Shown here: piece after piece, positions 1-7,365 of the stretch | Layout of the letters: each line of letters opens with the position of its first letter | Numbering within the stretch: position 1 is the first letter of the stretch | Assembly (NCBI GenBank): GCA_903921605.1 | Contig: CAIXQV010000300.1 | Location: 1-11,076, forward strand | Direction: 5' to 3' | DNA length: 11,076 bases | Source: an uncultured Planctomycetaceae bacterium | Lineage (GTDB): Bacteria > Planctomycetota > Planctomycetia > Planctomycetales > Planctomycetaceae | The notes under the pieces: generated by a model | Databases searched by the model: none | What the model saw: the letters and a program-made list of their open reading frames with translations, nothing else | What the model was told of the DNA's origin: nothing | Program-made: the position numbers and the translations under genes

Positions 1-90
1 ACGTCATCTGGATCTGCGGAACTGCAGGAGTTCGTTAAGGGCTGTCGTTAAGACGACTGTCACCCAGAGGGACGAAGTACGCTCTGCCTG

Positions 91-120
91 TTGATAAACA
101 TCAATGCGGTCGAGAATACT
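91..120 (+). promoter_or_regulatory. weak candidate sigma70-type promoter for the locus
   Basis: A TTGATA hexamer at 91-96 (5 of 6 matches to the -35 consensus) is followed after 18 bases by AATACT at 115-120 (4 of 6 matches to the -10 consensus). It lies about 30 bases before the permease start. It is the only reasonable promoter-like pair seen in the 149-base leader. The match is weak enough to arise by chance, and nothing shows that transcription starts here and not further upstream. Confidence 0.22.
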
Positions 121-149
121 CGTCACGAGAGAAACCTGCAAAGTCACCT

Positions 150-1022
150 ATGGCGTTCAGTAAAAAAACTGCGGCAAGTCAAGTTCGTTCGGCTTCCCCT
201 GAGATGATCTACTACGGGGCGAGGACTGGCTGGCAACTGATCGACGTCGCCGAACTCTGGCGATTTCGTGAGCTCATCTGGGCGTTCGGGTTACGTGACC
301 TAAAGGTTCGCTATCGACAGACGCTCGTCGGCGTCGCGTGGGCTATAATTCAGCCGTTGATGACAGTAGTTGTCTTCGGAGTTCTGATCGCATGGCTGCG
401 AGGATCAGCGAGTGATGGCAGAGTTCCGTATGTTGTAACGAGCCTCTGCGGGATGGTTCCCTGGCAATTCTTTGCGGCAGCGACGACTCAGGCCACACTT
501 TCGATTGCGATGAACAATCATTTGATAAAGAAAGTGTATTTCCCTCGAGTCATTCTTCCACTGTCGACATTCGTGCCAGCGTCGGTAGATTTCCTGGTTT
601 CGTTTACGATGCTGGCCGTTGTGATGATGTTCTATGGGGTCGTGCCGGGGCCTCAAATTTTGTTGCTTCCAATTCTGATTTTGGCAACGCTGATTGTGTC
701 TGCTGCAGTGGCCTTGTGGCTTTCGGCGGTGAATGGCATTTATCGAGATGTTCAATTTGCGGTTCCCTTCGTGCTTCAGTTGGGCATGATGGTGAGCCCG
801 GTTGTGTATGAAACGGAAACCGTTGTCCCGGAAGAATGGCGGCTTTTGTACTACCTGAACCCAATGGCCGGATTGCTGCAGTGCTACCGCTGGGCTCTGC
901 TGGGCTCCGATTTTCCGAGTCCGCTCGCATTGCTGACCTCCACGATCGCGGTGAGTGTGCTGCTCGTCGGAGGGATGTTCTATTTTCGCCGCATGGAACG
1001 GTACTTCGCCGACCTAAGTTGA
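150..1022 (+). CDS. wzm: polysaccharide ABC transporter permease (Wzm/TagG type)
   Basis: This 290-residue inner-membrane protein is the transmembrane half of an ABC-2 polysaccharide exporter; it would work as a dimer with the ATPase encoded next. An amphipathic N-terminal stretch precedes the family hallmark RDLKVRYRQTLVG (about 49-61). Six hydrophobic segments follow, at about 62-84, 95-118, 140-163, 168-195, 203-221 and 258-278. Further hallmarks are NGIYRDV before the fifth segment and LNPMAGLL (236-243) before the last. Length is normal for the family (about 260-290). The ATG at 150 is chosen because the frame is open back to 39 but holds no other ATG, GTG or TTG, and the family alignment begins soon after. 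No good Shine-Dalgarno site is visible. It heads the operon-like run, with 105 bases before the ATPase gene. The glycan exported cannot be read from the permease; teichoic-acid-type export is the main alternative. Confidence 0.93.
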   Translation: MAFSKKTAASQVRSASPEMIYYGARTGWQLIDVAELWRFRELIWAFGLRDLKVRYRQTLVGVAWAIIQPLMTVVVFGVLIAWLRGSASDGRVPYVVTSLCGMVPWQFFAAATTQATLSIAMNNHLIKKVYFPRVILPLSTFVPASVDFLVSFTMLAVVMMFYGVVPGPQILLLPILILATLIVSAAVALWLSAVNGIYRDVQFAVPFVLQLGMMVSPVVYETETVVPEEWRLLYYLNPMAGLLQCYRWALLGSDFPSPLALLTSTIAVSVLLVGGMFYFRRMERYFADLS

Positions 1023-1031
1023 TCCTCAGCG

Positions 1032-1052
1032 AGCGGCTGGGCGTCAGCCGTT
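1032..1052 (+). other. hairpin-forming inverted repeat between permease and ATPase genes
   Basis: CGGCTG at 1034-1039 and CAGCCG at 1045-1050 are perfect inverted copies around a 5-base loop. A G.U pair (1033/1051) and an A-T pair (1032/1052) extend the stem to 8 pairs. It starts 9 bases after the permease stop. No T-run follows, so it is not an ordinary intrinsic terminator. It could stabilise or process the message between the two exporter genes, or be chance. Confidence 0.35.
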
Positions 1053-1127
1053 GCAGTCCTTGTCAGTAGCATTTTGCAAATTCAACATCGCCGCGGTGCA
1101 CTGGTCATCGGCAGCTTTTCAAACTCC

Positions 1128-2441
1128 ATGTCTGACATCGCCATCTCTGTTGAAAACATCTCAAAACGCTACCGAATCGGTGCGAGTGGTGGGCCGTCGT
1201 ATCATCGATTGTCAGAGATGATTTCGGGAGTTCCCCGCGCCCTTTGGAATTACGGACGAACAGCGTTCAGGGCTTCGAAGGACGATTCCGGCGAGGCTGA
1301 ATCAGCGAACAAAGACGAATTCTGGGCACTCAAGGACGTCAGTTTCGAAGTCAAGCAGGGCGAAGTCGTCGGCATCATTGGCCGAAACGGAGCTGGCAAG
1401 AGCACACTGTTGAAGATCCTCTCCCGCATCACCGAGCCGACATACGGCCGCTTGGGCATCCGAGGCCGAGTCGCCAGCCTGCTGGAAGTCGGCACCGGCT
1501 TTCATCCGGAGCTCACCGGTCGAGAAAACATCTACGTCAGCGGTGTGACTCTGGGAATGACCAGAGCGGAAATCAAGAAGCGTTTTGAGGAAATCGTCGA
1601 CTTTTCGGGAGTTGTAAAATTCCTCGATACACCAGTCAAACACTACTCCTCCGGAATGCAGGTGCGACTTGGTTTTGCAGTCGCAGCGCATCTCGAGAGT
1701 GAAATTCTGATCGTTGATGAAGTACTGGCTGTGGGTGATGCCGCATTCCAAAAGAAATGTCTGGGCAAAATGAGCGCCATCGCTCAATGTGGAAGGACCG
1801 TTTTGCTCGTAAGTCATCATCTGACGGCGATACGCAGTTTATGCGAGAAGGCGATTTGGCTTGCTGATGGATCGCTGGCAGCTGCTGGAGAATCGGGTCC
1901 GGTCCTTCATGAATATTCCGCTAACATCTCGACAACCCCACATCGCAACTGGAGTTCGCTGCAAGACGCACCTGGGAACGAGAATGTTCGCCTCCGATGC
2001 ATATCGATCTGTTCCTCAACAGAATCTGCTGGGGCCGCACTGACCTTAAGCAAACCGTTGCAGATCCGAATCGAATACTGGATCCTCGTCCCGGGGATCA
2101 TGCTGACGCCAAGTCTTGTCCTTAAGACATGCGATGGGACCGTCATATTGAATACATTCCCTGTCAGCGGGTATGAAGAATGCTGCCTCCCGGGAGAAGC
2201 AACTTTGATGCACTGCATATGTGAGATTCCACCGCAACTTCTAAATGATGAGCGATACATCCTCGACGCCTACATTATAAGAGATAGATGCACTTGCGAA
2301 TGGTGCCTTGCCGAAGCATTGATTTTTGAACTAACTGACGACTCGGAACGAATAGGCTGGAATGGAAAATGGTCCGGAGTCGTTCGTCCAAATCTCCACT
2401 GGTCATTGAGCGGAAGTCCGGCGTTGACCATCGAAGCATGA
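1128..2441 (+). CDS. wzt: polysaccharide ABC transporter ATPase with C-terminal carbohydrate-binding domain (Wzt type)
   Basis: This 437-residue cytoplasmic ATPase would energise export through the neighbouring permease. Walker A is GRNGAGKS (85-92), the Q-loop region is LLEVGTGFHPELTG (118-131), the ABC signature is SSGMQ (174-178), Walker B is ILIVDE (193-198) followed by VLAVGD, and the switch histidine is H230. About residues 275-437 form a Wzt_C-type beta-sandwich, ending in the family-like stretch WNGKWSGVVRPNLHW (411-425). Such domains in known O-antigen exporters bind the modified non-reducing end of the glycan, so this ATPase probably selects finished chains. That domain is unusually cysteine-rich: ten cysteines in about 163 residues, against three in the ATPase part. 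The ATG at 1128 is preferred because MSDIAISVENISKRYRIG is a typical family start; an in-frame TTG at 1074 would add 18 unconserved residues. No strong Shine-Dalgarno site is seen. Confidence 0.93.
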   Translation: MSDIAISVENISKRYRIGASGGPSYHRLSEMISGVPRALWNYGRTAFRASKDDSGEAESANKDEFWALKDVSFEVKQGEVVGIIGRNGAGKSTLLKILSRITEPTYGRLGIRGRVASLLEVGTGFHPELTGRENIYVSGVTLGMTRAEIKKRFEEIVDFSGVVKFLDTPVKHYSSGMQVRLGFAVAAHLESEILIVDEVLAVGDAAFQKKCLGKMSAIAQCGRTVLLVSHHLTAIRSLCEKAIWLADGSLAAAGESGPVLHEYSANISTTPHRNWSSLQDAPGNENVRLRCISICSSTESAGAALTLSKPLQIRIEYWILVPGIMLTPSLVLKTCDGTVILNTFPVSGYEECCLPGEATLMHCICEIPPQLLNDERYILDAYIIRDRCTCEWCLAEALIFELTDDSERIGWNGKWSGVVRPNLHWSLSGSPALTIEA

Positions 2442-2490
2442 TCAAGCGCAATCAAGAACTCGTCGCTGGCTCCCGGCTTGGGGAAAGCAA

Positions 2491-3474
2491 ATGATCCGTG
2501 CCATTTTCAAAAAACTGCGCTGTGCGATCAATGCCGTGGATCGCATCCCGTTGCTGGAGAGAAAACTGGACGCTCTCACAAGAGTGCTTGAAGGTCAGTC
2601 TCTTCTAATCGCTAAGACAGAATGTCGAAGAGTTCGATCGCTGCCCGCCGGGACTCCGTTGTCGGAATGCGAATTTCGATGGAGTTCACAGTTCGGGGAG
2701 GACGGCATCCTGCAGCACCTGATACAGCATGCATCGATCTCGAGTCATCGGTTTGTAGAATTTGGAGCTGAGGATTTCATTGAGTCCAATTGCCGATTCC
2801 TCGCAGAGACCAACGCCTGGAGCGGGCTGCTGCTTGATTCGGCGCCGGATTTTTCTCAGAAGCTTTTGGGTTGCCCGACATACCTGTTACGAAATATTGT
2901 CGCAGATTCAGCAATGGTTACGAAAGAGAACATCAATGAACTTCTTTCGCACAACGGATTCATCGGAGACGTTGGTGTTCTGAGCATTGACATTGATGGA
3001 AACGACTATTGGGTATGGGAAGCAATTCATGTCATACAACCAGCAATCGTTGTTGTTGAGTACAACAGCATCTTTGGTTCAGAGATTCCGGTCTCAATTC
3101 CGTACGATGCTGCCTTCTCACGCCGTCGAGCTCACTACTCCTGGCTTTACGCCGGGGCGTCGTTGGCTGCTCTGGTCCATCTTGGTAATAGGAAGGGCTA
3201 TGCTTTTCTGGGTTCAAACAGTGCGGGCAACAACGCATTTTTTGTGAGACATGAGTGCATAGGGAATTTGCGAGAAGTGTCAGTTCAGGAGGGTTACGTA
3301 GAATCGACTTTCAGAGAAAGTCGCAATAGGGACGGGAGTTTGTCGCTTCTCTCAGGCGATAACCGACTTAAGGAAATCAGAGACCTGCCGCTCATCGATG
3401 TCGCGACCGGCAAAACGGTTTACGGGCGAGACATTCTTTCGAAGCGAAGCATCATGGGTTCCCTTAACAAGTGA
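2491..3474 (+). CDS. FkbM-like putative SAM-dependent methyltransferase
   Basis: This 327-residue protein has the layout of an FkbM-like class I methyltransferase subfamily common in polysaccharide loci. Residues 1-48 are a basic, helical N-terminus with a short leucine-rich stretch (about 19-40). The core begins with SQFGEDGIL (66-74), then FVEFGAEDFIESN (88-100) where motif I is expected, then GLLLD (112-116) ending in the acidic residue expected to contact the SAM ribose. LSIDIDGNDYW (164-174), VVVEYNSIFG (187-196) and AGASLAALVHLGNRKGY (221-237) are further family-like blocks. The usual GxGxG loop is not present in its classical form, so activity is inferred. The ATG at 2491 follows a GGGGAAA Shine-Dalgarno-like run (2480-2486). 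The stop overlaps the GTG of the next gene (GTGA, 3471-3474). Its place after the ATPase suggests a role in modifying the glycan, perhaps its end. Substrate unknown. Confidence 0.75.
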   Translation: MIRAIFKKLRCAINAVDRIPLLERKLDALTRVLEGQSLLIAKTECRRVRSLPAGTPLSECEFRWSSQFGEDGILQHLIQHASISSHRFVEFGAEDFIESNCRFLAETNAWSGLLLDSAPDFSQKLLGCPTYLLRNIVADSAMVTKENINELLSHNGFIGDVGVLSIDIDGNDYWVWEAIHVIQPAIVVVEYNSIFGSEIPVSIPYDAAFSRRRAHYSWLYAGASLAALVHLGNRKGYAFLGSNSAGNNAFFVRHECIGNLREVSVQEGYVESTFRESRNRDGSLSLLSGDNRLKEIRDLPLIDVATGKTVYGRDILSKRSIMGSLNK

Positions 3475-4706
3475 AAAAAATCGCAATCGTTGCTCAGAAC
3501 GGCTCCATCGGAGGATGGCGATATGTCATTCGTTTATGCGAGGGCATTCGAAAAGTTCATCCGGACGTGCAACTCGTAATCTACACTTCAAAGTCGATGT
3601 TATGTGAGATCCGGAATGGAAAAGGTGATTTCTCGCGAACACTTTCCGGAGTTCAGATAAAGAGGTGGTTCTACACTTCAAGGTTCTATTCTCGATCGAT
3701 GGTACGTCAGGCGGCTGGTCGAGCGTTTGGACTTAGTCTGCTTTGTCGCCTTGTCTATGAGCGACAACGAAGTGTACTAAATACCTTCGACATCGTGTTT
3801 TTCTCCTGGCCCTATCAGATCGAATGTCCTGATCTGAACGTGCCGGTTGCCTTCATTCCACACGATTTCAACTACGTGCATTTTTTCGGCGCAGTCGTGT
3901 ATTCAATGAGTGAATACCGAAATCTCGTTGAGAGCCACCGCCGCTGGTTCGCAGTCGCTCATCCCGTTGTGTCATCGCGGTTTATTGCGCGCGAACTGGC
4001 AGTGATCACGGGGCGAGAGACTAATAATGCCGATGTCATTCCGCTCTCACGGCTGTCACCCGTCGATCGCATGGCAGACGATCATGCTCAGAGTATCCGC
4101 ACCCGGCTGGGGGTTGAGGGCGACTATATTCTTTGCCCGAATAATATCCAATATCACAAGAATCTGGGTGGGTTAGTTTCCGTTTTCCATTCTATCGCAG
4201 CGGTATATCCTGAGGTTAAGCTGGTATTGTGTGGCGCTGGAACAGAAGAAATCAGAGGAGTTGCCGACAATGATTTCTACATTGATCATTGTAGTAGTAA
4301 ATGGAATGTTCTTGGGCTGGGGCTCGTCCGAGATGAAGAACTGGTGGCACTGATACAGAGTGCTCGCCTCGTGATAAATCCGTCTTTATATGAAGCCGGC
4401 AATGGTTCAGGCCTTGATGCGTGGGCGCTCGGGACTCCTGTGGCCATGTCTAATATTCCTGCGTTTGTTGAGCACCTTGACGTTCTGGGGGTGCGAGCGA
4501 AGCTGTTCAACCCACGATGCTGTCATGAAATGCGGGACGCTATTTTGGATATCCTTAGGAATCCTGACGCGGCACAAGCGGATGCTGAGGTCTCCAGAGA
4601 TGCCATGGAAAAATATGGCTGGGATATGGTGGCCACGAGATACGTTGAGTTCTTTACGAAAGTGATTGAGCGTCATAAGCACGACGAAGTCGGGACTGAA
4701 TTGTGA
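3471..4706 (+). CDS. GT4-family (GT-B fold) glycosyltransferase with an EX7D active-site motif
   Basis: This 411-residue protein should transfer a sugar from a nucleotide donor to the growing lipid-linked glycan in the cytoplasm. The N-terminal acceptor half starts KKIAIVAQNGSIGGWRYVI (2-20). The C-terminal donor half starts around 219 (YILCPNN), has the phosphate-contacting KN pair at 230-231, GAG at 255-257, and the nucleotide-sugar region PSLYEAGNGSGLDAWALGTPV (304-324). Family members usually have E-x7-E here; this protein has E308-x7-D316, a conservative change. The start is a GTG inside a GTGA overlap with the previous stop; there is no separate Shine-Dalgarno site, so coupled translation is likely. 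No signal peptide or membrane segment is evident. Donor and acceptor cannot be read from the sequence. Confidence 0.85.
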   Translation: MKKIAIVAQNGSIGGWRYVIRLCEGIRKVHPDVQLVIYTSKSMLCEIRNGKGDFSRTLSGVQIKRWFYTSRFYSRSMVRQAAGRAFGLSLLCRLVYERQRSVLNTFDIVFFSWPYQIECPDLNVPVAFIPHDFNYVHFFGAVVYSMSEYRNLVESHRRWFAVAHPVVSSRFIARELAVITGRETNNADVIPLSRLSPVDRMADDHAQSIRTRLGVEGDYILCPNNIQYHKNLGGLVSVFHSIAAVYPEVKLVLCGAGTEEIRGVADNDFYIDHCSSKWNVLGLGLVRDEELVALIQSARLVINPSLYEAGNGSGLDAWALGTPVAMSNIPAFVEHLDVLGVRAKLFNPRCCHEMRDAILDILRNPDAAQADAEVSRDAMEKYGWDMVATRYVEFFTKVIERHKHDEVGTEL

Positions 4707-4760
4707 GACAACAGGCAACAATTCGATTCGTCAAACATTCGGAAAGGCAGAGAGGTCCCA

Positions 4761-6266
4761 ATGTCTTCAGCAAAGACCAATAAACAGCTGAAGACTGTTG
4801 GCATCTGGCTAGGCTTTACAGAGCCGGTTAATTTGCATCGGGAAGGCATCGGCCGATTCCTGCGAAGCCTTTGCTTCAGCCTCGTTCGCGATTGTCATTT
4901 GTCACTCGAATTCTGGTGTTACGAGTCCAATCGTGCTGTGATTTCGGCAATGTTCAATAACGTGCTGGAGCAGTCCGCCCCACCGACAACAGCCGGATTT
5001 TTCTCTGAGCGACACAGTGGTGAAACCATGTTTTCACTTACTCAGGGACTCAACAATGGACCGAAGACTTCCGGCGCTGAACGAAGCCTTGAAGAGGTTG
5101 CCGAGCAATACTCCAACGCCCAGGTATTTCTTGTTTACTCGCCTCGTCTACATAATGTCCTGAAAATCAATCGGCCGAAGGTGCTATACGTTCCTGATCT
5201 CGCTCCACTTGTCTATTCCGAACTTTCTGAAGGCCAGCGAGGAATTTCCGACAACGATTCACGAGAGCTCAGGGCTGCCATTGAGGCATTTGCTGAATCC
5301 GGAGCAGCCTTCTGCTGTAACAGTCCGTACGTCGCCAGGGAACACCTGCAGAAGTACGTGCCTTCGCAAGCAGCCAACAGGATCTTTTCCGTGTTTCTTC
5401 CGGGCATACCACCGGAATCGCAACCACATGCTTTGGATGAGGCAGAGGTCAAAAGAAAATATGGACTTTCTGGACCGTTTCTTTTCTATCCAACACAAAA
5501 CAGACCCTACAAGAGACTTGAGTTGCTGATTGAGGCTCTGGCCCGACTGAATAACGAGGGGCTGGCACCAGATCTCGTCCTTACCGCGTCGAGAGTGACC
5601 CTCGACCACCTGAAAGAACTCGCGGAAGAGCTGGGAGTGACATCAAGACTTGTTTTTCCCGGGGAGGTGTCGAGTTTCGATCTTTATGCACTTCACAGGG
5701 CTGCCGCAGTGACTGTCGTTACGACGCTCTTTGAAGGAGGTTTCCCGTGGCAGGCTATTGAATCGATGTCCTGTAACACTCCGGTCGTGATGAGTCGAAT
5801 ACCAGTTGTAGAGGAGCGACTGAAATGCATGGATGGAGTTTCGTGTGACGATCTGGTGTTGTTTGAGCCCGACAACCTTAACGAACTGTGTCACGGCATT
5901 GGTCATGCATTGCGGCATCGCGCGGCCGTAGTCGAGTCACAAAGTCGTGTTGTTGAAGCGTTCAACCGATACACGTGGTCCGATGTTGCCTTTCAGTATT
6001 CTGAGATCCTTTCTAATCAGGCGAATGCCCAATGCCGCGTTGTGAGCTTCACACAGCGCCGTGCCCTTCTCCAGAGACTCAGGATCACACTCAAGAAATG
6101 CTGGCCAATCTCGTATTTACACGATCTCTACCTGCGTGTTCAGTCACTTGAGCATTCCCAGGGCCTCCTGCAATCGGAAATCGGCGAATTGAGGAATCAA
6201 TTGTCGGTCCTTAGAACCATGTATGAGCGGGACAGAACCGTTGAGCTGAAGGAAGATCATGAGTAG
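4761..6266 (+). CDS. GT4-family glycosyltransferase with C-terminal coiled coil
   Basis: This 501-residue protein is longer than a usual GT4 enzyme (about 350-420). The acceptor half is about 12-235. The donor half starts at PFLFYPTQNRPYKRLELLI (239-257), with the phosphate-contacting KR pair at 251-252. It then has VFPGEV (298-303) and FEGGFPWQAIESMSCNTPVV (324-343), where the two glutamates, E325 and E334, are eight residues apart, not the usual seven. A basic linker (about 430-447) leads to a 3-4 hydrophobic repeat, V460-L463-Q467-L470-I474-L477-L481-L484-Y488: about four heptads of coiled coil, then a charged end. That tail could hold a dimer or dock to partner enzymes. GAGAGG at 4750-4755, five bases before the ATG, is a good Shine-Dalgarno site and fixes the start. 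The last 8 bases overlap the aminotransferase gene. Confidence 0.84.
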   Translation: MSSAKTNKQLKTVGIWLGFTEPVNLHREGIGRFLRSLCFSLVRDCHLSLEFWCYESNRAVISAMFNNVLEQSAPPTTAGFFSERHSGETMFSLTQGLNNGPKTSGAERSLEEVAEQYSNAQVFLVYSPRLHNVLKINRPKVLYVPDLAPLVYSELSEGQRGISDNDSRELRAAIEAFAESGAAFCCNSPYVAREHLQKYVPSQAANRIFSVFLPGIPPESQPHALDEAEVKRKYGLSGPFLFYPTQNRPYKRLELLIEALARLNNEGLAPDLVLTASRVTLDHLKELAEELGVTSRLVFPGEVSSFDLYALHRAAAVTVVTTLFEGGFPWQAIESMSCNTPVVMSRIPVVEERLKCMDGVSCDDLVLFEPDNLNELCHGIGHALRHRAAVVESQSRVVEAFNRYTWSDVAFQYSEILSNQANAQCRVVSFTQRRALLQRLRITLKKCWPISYLHDLYLRVQSLEHSQGLLQSEIGELRNQLSVLRTMYERDRTVELKEDHE

Positions 6267-7365
6267 CATTAGAATTCCGGTCTACCGGCCGCAGATTACT
6301 TCGCTGGAAAAGCAGTTCGTTAACGAGTGCCTTGACTCAGGATGGATCTCTTCGAAAGGAAGCTTCGTCGAGCGATTTGAGACCGAGTTCAGCGCATATG
6401 TAGGCACAAGTTATGCCGTATCCATGTCAAATGGAACCACTGCACTGCATGCGGCGATTCTTGCACTGGGAATTGGTGAAGGCGACGAGGTCATTGTTCC
6501 ATCGCTGACATATGTGGCAGCAGCAAACGCAGTGACTTACACAGGTGCCAGAGTTGTCTTCGTTGATTGCTGCCGACGTTCGTGGCAGATTGACCCTGAC
6601 GATGTCCGCAAAGCCATAACTCCTAAAACAAGGGGGATTGTAGCAGTCCATCTCTATGGACATCCATGCGATATGGATGCGCTCAGAAGGATCGCTGACG
6701 AATTTGATCTCTTACTGATCGAAGATTGTGCGGAAGCAATTGGATCTTACTACAGACAGCAGCATGTAGGCACGTTTGGTGATGTTGCGGCTTTCAGTTT
6801 TTATGGCAACAAAACAATTACTACCGGTGAAGGTGGCATGGTGGTCACCTCAAATCCCAGCATTGCGGAGCGTGCTGCCCACATCAAGGGGCAGGGACTT
6901 GCAAAATTTCGCGAGTATTGGCACGACATCATTGGCTACAATTATCGCATGACAAACATCTGTGCAGCGATCGGGTGTGCTCAACTGACAAGAATCGATA
7001 ACATTCTTGCACGCAAGCAAGAAATTGCCCACATGTACCGAACTTTGTTATCGGAACAACTCGAGTTTCAGGATACGCTGGAACATTGTACACATTCGAA
7101 TTGGATGGTCTGCTGTTTGTCTCCGAACGCTGGCATGCGAAATCGAATTCGAGAGTTTCTGACGCAACGGGGAATTGAGACGCGCCCGGTTTTTTATCCG
7201 ATTCACTCAATGCCGATGTACGCTCGCCACTATCGTAGAATGCCAATGGCGGAACTCATCTCGAGTCGCGGCATCAACCTGCCGAGCTTCCCTGATCTTA
7301 CGGATGAGGAACTGTCAGTCGTGTGTTCAAGCGTCCTTCAATCTCTGGCGGAAGTCTCACGATGA
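6259..7365 (+). CDS. DegT/DnrJ/EryC1/StrS sugar aminotransferase, GDP-perosamine synthase-like
   Basis: This 368-residue PLP enzyme should transaminate a 4-keto-6-deoxyhexose nucleotide, with glutamate as the likely amino donor. It closely recalls perosamine synthases (RfbE/PerA): IPVYRPQI (6-13), CLDSGWISSKG (24-34), MSNGTTALH (56-64), VIVPSLTYVAAANAVTY (78-94), IEDCAEA (154-160, with D156 near the PLP ring nitrogen), FYGNKTITTGEGGM (181-194, with K185 as the Schiff-base lysine), GYNYRMTN (226-233), GIETRPVFYP (305-314) and RGINLPS (337-343). The length is typical. AAGGA at 6249-6253, five bases before the ATG, sets the start, which lies inside the previous gene. The product is most likely GDP-perosamine (4-amino-4,6-dideoxymannose), but other 4-amino-6-deoxy sugars cannot be excluded. 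The dehydratase that would make its substrate is not in this window. Confidence 0.88.
   Translation: MSSIRIPVYRPQITSLEKQFVNECLDSGWISSKGSFVERFETEFSAYVGTSYAVSMSNGTTALHAAILALGIGEGDEVIVPSLTYVAAANAVTYTGARVVFVDCCRRSWQIDPDDVRKAITPKTRGIVAVHLYGHPCDMDALRRIADEFDLLLIEDCAEAIGSYYRQQHVGTFGDVAAFSFYGNKTITTGEGGMVVTSNPSIAERAAHIKGQGLAKFREYWHDIIGYNYRMTNICAAIGCAQLTRIDNILARKQEIAHMYRTLLSEQLEFQDTLEHCTHSNWMVCCLSPNAGMRNRIREFLTQRGIETRPVFYPIHSMPMYARHYRRMPMAELISSRGINLPSFPDLTDEELSVVCSSVLQSLAEVSR

Noticed and set aside
44..57. Inverted repeat GTCGT-TAAG-ACGAC as a terminator or operator
   Set aside because: A 5-base stem with no T-run is expected by chance in a region of this size.
2..94. An open frame from the left edge to a stop at 92-94, and shorter frames ending at 36-38 and 49-51, as the tail of an upstream gene
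   Set aside because: All are too short to recognise, and none can be preferred over the others. The end of an upstream gene may be here but cannot be supported.
1074..1127. TTG at 1074 as the ATPase start
   Set aside because: It adds 18 residues unlike the family; the ATG at 1128 gives a typical N-terminus.
1302..1820. 172-codon open frame on the minus strand
   Set aside because: It lies wholly inside the conserved ATPase domain, and its translation has no recognisable domain; it mirrors the codon pattern of the real gene.
7323..7361. GTG at 7323 as the GNAT start
   Set aside because: The extra residues fall inside the aminotransferase gene and are unlike a GNAT N-terminus; ATG at 7362 gives a standard ATGA overlap.
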